NCBI GenBank assembly: GCA_035526335.1 | Contig: DATLCN010000001.1 | Coordinates: 1-54,520 of the forward strand | Direction: 5' to 3' | Source: GCA-2861595 sp035526335 | GTDB lineage: Bacteria; Actinomycetota; Acidimicrobiia; Acidimicrobiales; GCA-2861595 | DNA: 54,520 bases | In this document: piece by piece, positions 49,159 to 54,520 of the stretch | Layout: the number at the start of each line of letters is the position of its first letter | How positions within the stretch are numbered: the first letter of the stretch is position 1 | Made by a program: the position numbers and the translations under genes | Notes under the pieces: model-generated | Seen by the model: the letters and a program-made list of their open reading frames with translations, nothing else | The model's database searches: none | Told to the model about the DNA's origin: nothing

Positions 49159-50559
49159 TCAGGGAGTGGTGATCCAGGCTCCGAAGAGGGCCGAGGCCAC
49201 TCCACCGGGCCGGTTGAGGATGCCGTCGACGTGGACCAGGTCGCTGTGCCAGGTCCTGCCGGCCATCGAGGCCAGCGAGACGGTGCCGGTCTGGCGGGCC
49301 ACGTCGATGGCCAGTTCCGTGGCCGCGTAGGAGACCAGGGCCCGGTACGACTCTGAAGTGGTGGTTGCCCTGAACCTGGCCGCTCCGGCTGCCGGGGAGG
49401 TCGGCCAGGGCAGGGCGAGAACGGTGCGGGAGCCGGTCGCCTCCCGGAGGGATCCGATGCCGGCGTAGGCCGCCGACGGAGCCACCAGGGGTCCCACGCG
49501 TGGGTACCAGGGATATCGGCCGGCGGCACGGATGCAAGTGGCGGCGAGGTCGGTGTCACCGGCCACGGCGAGGATCATGGCGCCGGCCCGGCGCAGCGTG
49601 GCCATCTCCGTCAGGCACGACGTGTTCTTCCTGGCATTCACGGTGGTGACGTTGGCCCTGGACGCCAAGCCCGTCGCCAGAGCAGCGTCAGGCCCGGCAC
49701 CGATCACCACGCCAACGAGGCTGAGAGGCGCCTGGTTGCGCAGCTCGGCACCAAGTCGTGCGCCCACGGCCCGGGCGGGCGACTCCGCGGGTACGACGTT
49801 GGTCCCGGCGATCAGGGGGTCCGCAGGAAAGATCCATGGGGTCGTGGTGGGGATTTCGGCGCCGAAGCCGCCGACGATGGCGTTCACGGCCCCGGCCATG
49901 GCGGCAATGGCCTGTCCGTCCTCGGCCGGCGCCACGATCAACTCGATTGGGACGCCGGCCACGCCGCCGGAGGTGTTGGCCGCCTGGACCCGGCGTTGAA
50001 CCACATCGCGCACCTCGAGACCTTCCCGGGCGAGGGGGCCCGACATCGGGACCACCAGTCCGAGCTTCAGGGGAGAGTTTCCGGCCGCGCTCCGGGCGAG
50101 ACCGAGAGCCTCCTCCTGCTTGGCGGCCGAGCCAGTGGCCCCGCGGGCGGCAGATGGCGAGATGCGGGCGTCGGTGGCGGCCGAACCCGCCGTGTCAGGG
50201 ACCGCTGACGGCGGCGGACTGCCGACGTCGGAGCTGTTTTCGCCAAGTGCACCCAGGCGATCACGGGAAGAGCGATCGAGGCCACCGTCGCCCCGATCGG
50301 GAGCGATGAGATAGGCGAAGAGAAGCAGGGCGGCGACCATCAGCGGCCGCCAGACGTGGCGTGAACGTCGCGGCTCATCGACCTCTTCGTCGGTCATGGC
50401 CACGAACGGCTGCGCCCGCAGCCACGACCGCACCCGCGCCAGGTCCGCCGCGTACCGCCTGCACCGCCCGCAACGAGCGACGTGGCCGCCGACACTTTCC
50501 GAGCCTTCGCCGTCGAACCAGGCGGCAATGGCGAGCTTGTGGGGGTGGCGACCGATCAT
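49159..50559 (-). CDS. Anti-sigma factor with extracytoplasmic ligand-binding (Peripla_BP_6-like) domain
   Basis: 466 residues from ATG 50559, overlapping the sigma gene's stop (ATGA). Residues 1-45 form a zinc-binding anti-sigma domain: HPHKLAIAAWFDGEG ... GGHVARCGRCRRYAADLA (His-x3-Cys-x2-Cys). A membrane helix lies at 66-85 (VWRPLMVAALLLFAYLIAP). After a Ser/Ala/Pro linker, residues about 160-466 look like a type 1 periplasmic-binding protein: SPLKLGLVVPMSGPLAREGL, VQRRVQAANTSGGVAGVPIE, LSLVGVVIGAGPDAALATGL, TEMATLRRAGAMILAVAGDT. ABC-transport genes are absent. A sensor that releases the sigma factor on ligand binding is the natural inference. Confidence 0.85.
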   Translation of the reverse strand: MIGRHPHKLAIAAWFDGEGSESVGGHVARCGRCRRYAADLARVRSWLRAQPFVAMTDEEVDEPRRSRHVWRPLMVAALLLFAYLIAPDRGDGGLDRSSRDRLGALGENSSDVGSPPPSAVPDTAGSAATDARISPSAARGATGSAAKQEEALGLARSAAGNSPLKLGLVVPMSGPLAREGLEVRDVVQRRVQAANTSGGVAGVPIELIVAPAEDGQAIAAMAGAVNAIVGGFGAEIPTTTPWIFPADPLIAGTNVVPAESPARAVGARLGAELRNQAPLSLVGVVIGAGPDAALATGLASRANVTTVNARKNTSCLTEMATLRRAGAMILAVAGDTDLAATCIRAAGRYPWYPRVGPLVAPSAAYAGIGSLREATGSRTVLALPWPTSPAAGAARFRATTTSESYRALVSYAATELAIDVARQTGTVSLASMAGRTWHSDLVHVDGILNRPGGVASALFGAWITTP

Positions 50560-51047
50560 GGGGCGTGGCGTTCCCCGAGCAGGCGCACGGCCTTCTTCCG
50601 GGCGGTGTGGAGGCGCGACATCACCGTCCCCTTGGGAACCTGCTGCACGGCCGCGATCTCGTCGTACGACAGGTCCATGACCTCGCGGAGCCACAGGACC
50701 TCCCGCAGCGGAGGGGACAGGCGTTGGAGGAGGACCCAGGCTGCGGCCAGCTCGAGGGCGGCGACCACGACTTCGTCGGCCGGCGGCACGGGAGCGAGAT
50801 CCTCTTCGACCAGGGTCGACACGGGGCGTGACGCCCGCAGCCGCTCGAAGCAGCAATTGCGCACGATGGCGATGAGCCACGGGTCGAGCTTGGTCGGATC
50901 AGCCGACCCCCAGGCCCGCCATGCCTTGAACCAGGCCTCCTGACAAACGTCCTCTGCGGCGTCTGAACCAAGGATTGCGCGTGCGTAGTGAAGGGCATGC
51001 TTGGCTCTCTGTTTATGGAAGTCCTCGAAAGAGGTCAGGGCGTCCAA
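50556..51047 (-). CDS. ECF sigma factor
   Basis: 163 residues from TTG 51047. Region 2 (residues 10-75): ARAILGSDAAEDVCQEAWFK, then WLIAIVRNCCFERLRASRP. Region 4 (100-155): LSPPLREVLWLREVMDLSYD, EIAAVQQVPKGTVMSRLHTA. Two-domain ECF architecture without C-terminal extension. It is coupled by 4 bp to a membrane anti-sigma factor and probably recognises its own promoter. Confidence 0.93.
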   Translation of the reverse strand: MDALTSFEDFHKQRAKHALHYARAILGSDAAEDVCQEAWFKAWRAWGSADPTKLDPWLIAIVRNCCFERLRASRPVSTLVEEDLAPVPPADEVVVAALELAAAWVLLQRLSPPLREVLWLREVMDLSYDEIAAVQQVPKGTVMSRLHTARKKAVRLLGERHAP

Positions 51048-51172
51048 GACGCACCTACCCCAGAAAAGACGACCGGAAGCGGGGGAATATTCATCCGCTG
51101 GCCGTTCTCACCCCACACCTCGCCAACGGTACCGTGCCTGGCCGCCCGCATGCGCCGCGCGAGGCTGGCGCT

Positions 51173-52126
51173 GTGAACGACCACGGGTACCTCTACGATC
51201 TGTTGCGCAAGATCGGGCTGAGCGACTTCGCCGCGAGCACGGGCGAGTTCATTCTCGTTCGTCCGTTCCGGGTACTGCTGATGGTGCTGGCCGGAATGAT
51301 CATCGGCAGGCTGGCGGCACGGGCAGCTCGGCGTTTCGTGAAGACGCTCCATTCCCGCTCGCCGGTGCGCAGCGGGTCGCTGCGGGCGGAGCAGCGGATG
51401 GGAACGGTCGGCAACGTCCTGGCCGGCATGGCTCGGGTGGCGATCGGGGTGGTCGTCATGCTGCTCGTGCTCGGCGAGATAGGCGTCGATCTGGCGCCTT
51501 TGTTGGCCGGAGCGGGTATCGCCGGCGTGGCCATCGGCTTCGGGGCACAGAGCCTGGTGAAGGATTTCCTCTCGGGCCTGTTCATCCTGCTCGAAGACCA
51601 GTACGGCGTGGGCGACGTGATCAACCTGGGAGAGGTGACGGGCACCGTAGAGGATCTGACGTTGCGGGTGACCCGGCTGCGGGCCACGGACGGAACCGTG
51701 TGGTTCATCCCGAACAGCGAGATTAAGCAGGTCGGCAACAGCTCGATGGAGTGGTCCCGGGCGCTTATCGACGTGCTCGTCGCTTACGACAACGACGTGG
51801 GATCGGTGACCCGGTGGCTGAGCGAGGTGGCGATTTCGTTCTCGGCCGAGGAGGCTTGGCAGGAGGCCGTCCTGGAGCCGCCCGAGGTGTGGGGGGTACA
51901 GGCGATGGGCGCCGATGGAGTGACCATCAGGCTGGTGGTCAAGACCGCCCCCCGTCAGCAGTATGCGGTGGCGCGTGAACTGCGTGGCCGCATCACCGAA
52001 CGTCTCCGCCGTGAGGGCGTCCGCGGCCCAGGCCAGACGGTCGTGGTGACGAGCTCAGGTGATTCCGCCTCGCCCCCTCCACCGGCCCTGCCCAGCGAGG
52101 GGCCGATGCCGGCGGAGGCAGGCTGA
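51173..52126 (+). CDS. MscS-family mechanosensitive channel
   Basis: 317 residues from GTG 51173 (GAGG upstream). Three membrane helices: FRVLLMVLAGMIIGRLAARA; TVGNVLAGMARVAIGVVVML; and the pore helix APLLAGAGIAGVAIGFGAQS, then LVKDFLSGLFILLEDQYGVG. The beta domain has VTRLRATDGTVWFIPNSEIK. Opens under membrane tension to release solutes in osmotic downshock. Divergent from the sigma operon, with 125 bp between starts. Confidence 0.93.
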   Translation: MNDHGYLYDLLRKIGLSDFAASTGEFILVRPFRVLLMVLAGMIIGRLAARAARRFVKTLHSRSPVRSGSLRAEQRMGTVGNVLAGMARVAIGVVVMLLVLGEIGVDLAPLLAGAGIAGVAIGFGAQSLVKDFLSGLFILLEDQYGVGDVINLGEVTGTVEDLTLRVTRLRATDGTVWFIPNSEIKQVGNSSMEWSRALIDVLVAYDNDVGSVTRWLSEVAISFSAEEAWQEAVLEPPEVWGVQAMGADGVTIRLVVKTAPRQQYAVARELRGRITERLRREGVRGPGQTVVVTSSGDSASPPPPALPSEGPMPAEAG

Positions 52127-52140
52127 GGTGCTGACCCCTT

Positions 52141-52308
52141 TCAGCCTCGGTTGAGAAGGTCCTTCACCTTGTCGGCGGCGTCGCCCACCTTGTCCTTCAC
52201 CGTGCCGGTGGCCTGATCGATCTTGCCTTCGCGCTGGAGATCCTCGTCGTCGGTGAGGTCTCCCGCTGCTTCCTTGGCCCTGCCCTTGATGTCGTCGAAG
52301 TTTTCCAT
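52141..52308 (-). CDS. CsbD-family small stress protein
   Basis: 55 residues from ATG 52308. Characteristic pattern MENFDDIKGRAKEAAGDLTD and GKIDQATGTVKDKVGDAADK. Small, charged and disordered; members are often induced by general stress. Lies 44 bp downstream of the glycosyltransferase. Confidence 0.9.
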   Translation of the reverse strand: MENFDDIKGRAKEAAGDLTDDEDLQREGKIDQATGTVKDKVGDAADKVKDLLNRG

Positions 52309-52352
52309 GCCGGAGGCGTACCCGCCGCTCGACCGGCCTGAAACCGTCGCCA

Positions 52353-53366
52353 TCAGCTGTCGATGATCTCCTTGAACAGCTCGAGGTGCTCCTCCACCAT
52401 CCTTCTCGCCGAGAAATAGCCCTCCACGGCCGCCCGGCACGTGGCCCGGTCGATGCTGTCGAGGCGGGAGATGGTGGCCGCCATGTCGTCGACGTTGTCG
52501 CAGAGGAAGCCGGTGCGGCCCTCCTCGATCACCTCGGGCGCGGCACCCTCGGGGAACGCTATGACCGGTGTCCCGCAAGCCAGGGCTTCGACCATCACCA
52601 TCCCGAATGGCTCGTTCCAGCGGATCGGGAACAGCAGGCACCTTGCATTGGCGAGCAGGTCCAGCTTGTCCTCGTGGGACACTTCTCCGACGTAGCGGAT
52701 GTCCTCGTTCAGGTAGGGCTTCACGTTGGCCTCGAAGTAGTCGATCTCGGCCTGCTCCCGCATCTTGGCCGCGATGATGAGGGGGACACCGGCCTTGTAG
52801 GCGGCCTCGGTGGCACGGTGGGCGCCCTTATCGGGCGACATCCTCCCGAGGAAGAGGCAGTACCCGCCCTTTCCGTCCCCGTAGGGAAACGCGCTGACGG
52901 GCACTCCATGGTGGATGACCCGCCTGATGGGGATGTCGGGCACCGGCCGGCGCTGCGCTTGCGAGATCCCGATCAGCGGAACAGACACGGCGATGCGACG
53001 GTAGATATCAGCCAGTTCCTCGACGAACGGTCCGTGCATGGTGGTGACCACCTTCAGGCCGTCGAATCTGTCTGAGAACACCGGCCCCATCACCGTGTGG
53101 TCGTGGACGATGTCGAAGTCCTTGGCGACGTCGTATGCGTTCATGACGTGGCGGAGCTCGGCCACCGACGAGCCGATCGGGTTCGGGGCTGTGGGCAGTA
53201 TCCAACCCCTGGGCACCGGGCAGGTGGAGTCGCCGGTGGTGTAGAGCAGCACCTCGTGGCCGGCGTCCTGAAACCCGGTTGCGAGCATGTCAACGACGAG
53301 CTCGGTGCCGCCGTAGCGGGTCGGTGGCACGGGGGTCCAGGGCGGGGCGATGACGGCGATGCGCAT
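52353..53366 (-). CDS. GT4-family glycosyltransferase
   Basis: 337 residues from ATG 53366. GT-B fold: N-terminal MRIAVIAPPWTPVPPTRYGG then TELVVDMLATGFQDAGHEVL, IVHDHTVMGP, and C-terminal YCLFLGRMSPDKGAHRATEA and WNEPFGMVMVEALACGTPVI (the E-x7-E nucleotide-sugar motif). No membrane segment. Product unknown: it may make a glycoside or cell-wall/polysaccharide component. Starts 62 bp from the divergent ADC-like gene. Confidence 0.92.
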   Translation of the reverse strand: MRIAVIAPPWTPVPPTRYGGTELVVDMLATGFQDAGHEVLLYTTGDSTCPVPRGWILPTAPNPIGSSVAELRHVMNAYDVAKDFDIVHDHTVMGPVFSDRFDGLKVVTTMHGPFVEELADIYRRIAVSVPLIGISQAQRRPVPDIPIRRVIHHGVPVSAFPYGDGKGGYCLFLGRMSPDKGAHRATEAAYKAGVPLIIAAKMREQAEIDYFEANVKPYLNEDIRYVGEVSHEDKLDLLANARCLLFPIRWNEPFGMVMVEALACGTPVIAFPEGAAPEVIEEGRTGFLCDNVDDMAATISRLDSIDRATCRAAVEGYFSARRMVEEHLELFKEIIDS

Positions 53367-53428
53367 GCCCTAGTGAACATCCGAGGGTCCAGCAGCTGCA
53401 ATCCACCTCCAGGCCGGCTTCAGGACCG

Positions 53429-54145
53429 GTGCCCCTAGCGTTGGTACCGGTGGATGACCTTTGGCGCCTCACCGGCGAGTGCGTGGTGGTCTGGGCCCGC
53501 CGAGGAAGAGGATGGTCGAGTGGGCTGCCCCCGGCGCTGTCACCACTTCCGGGGCCGGTCGCCGTGATCGCCGCGCGATACGACATCTCGCCCCTGGGGC
53601 CCTTCCTGGAGCTGTCCGTTGCCGAGCCGGCCCGCCTCGGGCTGCGCAGCGGGTTGTGTGTCACGAGCATGGCCGTCACGTCGCCGGCGGCTCGGACTAT
53701 GTGCAGACAGCGTTGGGATCTGCCCACAGAGCTGGCGGCGATGACCTGGTCGTGCGACGGAGACGAGCGGTCGCTGGCCTGGGAGGAGCGGGGGATCGTG
53801 CTCCGCGGGCGCCCGCGCGGCCCGTGGCTGCCGGCCGTGATTCCTTTGCGCTTCGTGCAGTGCGGTCCGAGCGGACCGACTGTCGTCCCCCGGAGGATCA
53901 GGGGCCGCCTTCGGCTGGCGGCAGTCAGGTTGGAAGTCGCAGAAGGGGACCGGCTCCGGTCTCTGACCGGGAGTCACACCGGTCTGATGACGCCGGGCCT
54001 GAGGATGGTGCTCCGTCCGCCCCGGCAGCCGGCGGGGCTCCTGTCCAGCATCCCCCTGCGGGTGCCTCAGGTCGGGCCAGGGCCGGAGCCGGCGGCGCTC
54101 GCCGCTACCATGGCCGAGCTTCGGGCGTATGGCTCAGTTGGTTAG
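53429..54145 (+). CDS. Acetoacetate-decarboxylase-like protein
   Basis: 238 residues from GTG 53429; GTG 53450 is also possible. The core resembles ADC-family proteins: GPVAVIAARYDISPLGPFLE, LRSGLCVTSMAVTSPAARTM, RQRWDLPTELAAMTWSCDGD. I do not see the catalytic Lys pair of true acetoacetate decarboxylases, so it is probably a divergent ADC-like protein. The last 23 bp of the frame lie inside the following tRNA gene, an odd overlap. Confidence 0.6.
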   Translation: MPLALVPVDDLWRLTGECVVVWARRGRGWSSGLPPALSPLPGPVAVIAARYDISPLGPFLELSVAEPARLGLRSGLCVTSMAVTSPAARTMCRQRWDLPTELAAMTWSCDGDERSLAWEERGIVLRGRPRGPWLPAVIPLRFVQCGPSGPTVVPRRIRGRLRLAAVRLEVAEGDRLRSLTGSHTGLMTPGLRMVLRPPRQPAGLLSSIPLRVPQVGPGPEPAALAATMAELRAYGSVG

Positions 54146-54199
54146 AGCGCAGCCTTCACACGGCTGAGGTCACAGGTTCGAGTCCTGTTACGCCCACCA
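54123..54199 (+). tRNA. tRNA-Val (anticodon CAC)
   Basis: Cloverleaf of 74 nt plus encoded CCA: acceptor GGGCGTA/TACGCCC, D arm GCTC/GAGC, anticodon stem CAGCC/GGCTG around TTCACAC (anticodon CAC), variable AGGTC, T arm ACAGG/CCTGT with TTCGAGT. A second valine isoacceptor in the window, and also followed by mobile-element-like sequence. Confidence 0.95.
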
Positions 54200-54313
54200 G
54201 TAAATTACCAGGTCAGGGGCACAAACCCAGGTTGCTGGGGACCTCGGGCCGGGCTCGGAAGACGTCCTGCACCACATCTGCACCACAGGAAGTTGCTGGA
54301 AGGAGGCGGTCGA

Positions 54314-54391
54314 GTGGCGAAAGTGGTCGACTTGGAGCGGCGCAGGGTGGAGAAGTTGGCGGACCAGATCGAGCGCCAGCTAGTGCAGTGA
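54314..54391 (+). CDS. 25-residue micro-ORF
   Basis: GTG 54314 with a strong SD (GGAAGGAGGCGG) 6-8 nt upstream encodes VAKVVDLERRRVEKLADQIE and RQLVQ, then TGA. Helical and charged. It may be the intact start of a gene that was cut off by the adjacent IS, or a real micro-protein. Confidence 0.45.
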   Translation: MAKVVDLERRRVEKLADQIERQLVQ

Positions 54392-54395
54392 AAGA

Positions 54396-54520
54396 CTATT
54401 GACTGAGCGTTTGCTCTAGGGCGACTCGCCCACGGCGGACCTTCTCGAGAATGGCATCGGCGTCTGCCGTCCAGACGAATGGCTTCGGATCGTCGTTGTG
54501 CGCTGCCAGGTACTGCTCGA
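54396..54520 (-). CDS. IS630-family transposase, C-terminal end
   Basis: Minus-strand frame entering from the right edge, ending TAG at 54396-54398. The 40 visible residues include YLAAHNDDPKPFVWTADADA and ILEKVRRGRVALEQTLSQ, the standard C-terminus of IS630-type (DDE, TA-target) transposases. The rest, and whether the gene is intact, lies outside. It ends 5 bp after the micro-ORF. Confidence 0.8.
   Translation of the reverse strand, partial: EQYLAAHNDDPKPFVWTADADAILEKVRRGRVALEQTLSQ

Noticed and set aside
1..54520. CRISPR array, rRNA genes, replication origin
   Set aside because: No regularly spaced repeats, no rRNA signatures and no dnaA-box clusters were seen; the direct repeats present are att copies or coding repeats.

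Overview
The window is high-GC bacterial DNA with densely packed, often translationally coupled genes and frequent GTG/TTG starts. An actinobacterial-type bc1-aa3 respiratory cluster (diheme qcrC, qcrA, qcrB, ctaC/D/E/F, CtaG, SURF1), the TreY/TreZ trehalose pathway and a primary-type group 2 sigma factor point to an actinobacterium. An uncultured Acidimicrobiia-like lineage is my guess from general character only.

Layout. 1-3648 (minus): a very large secreted modular protein whose C-terminus runs off the left edge. It has a signal peptide, two Ig-like domains, seven propeller-like repeats, a cadherin-like domain and FG-GAP-like repeats. 3882-4127: a beta-carbonic anhydrase gene reduced to its N-terminus. 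4250-12142: glgX-treY-treZ plus an SRPBCC protein and a thioredoxin-reductase-like flavoprotein in one overlapping operon. 12143-12655: a non-coding stretch with three strong hairpins, leading into tRNA-Val(GAC).

12690-20263 is a decayed integrative element in the 3' end of that tRNA. It is bounded by a perfect 42-bp direct repeat, and a third copy of the att repeat lies inside, so it reads as two tandem insertions. It carries a frameshifted tyrosine integrase, an XRE regulator/excisionase-like pair, several hypothetical genes, and toxin-antitoxin modules in various states of repair: a broken higB with intact higA, and a PIN toxin with a truncated antitoxin. A second integrase is collapsed to an in-frame scar.

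20268-28545: respiratory complex III/IV genes in three facing blocks. 28501-34922: pirin, Rpe, an orphan NuoF-like flavoprotein, a CBS protein, a J-domain protein, a sigma-70 factor, two small proteins and a strong terminator. 34959-42271: YceI, aconitase and the glutamate synthase large subunit, the last two coupled. 42491-49140: a TetR-controlled four-gene cluster (acyl-CoA-reductase-like/HAD fusion, zinc alcohol dehydrogenase, LarA-like protein, PlsC-like acyltransferase) with a perfect palindrome between the divergent starts. 49159-51047: an ECF sigma factor coupled to a membrane anti-sigma protein whose outer domain resembles an ABC-transporter ligand-binding protein. The right end holds MscS, CsbD, a GT4 glycosyltransferase, an acetoacetate-decarboxylase-like protein, tRNA-Val(CAC), a micro-ORF and the tail of an IS630-type transposase.

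The most unusual candidates are the sigma/anti-sigma pair with a periplasmic-binding sensor, the TetR-controlled lipid cluster, and the tandem tRNA-Val element with its in-frame integrase scar and a 10-bp repeat that can switch a regulator's C-terminus.
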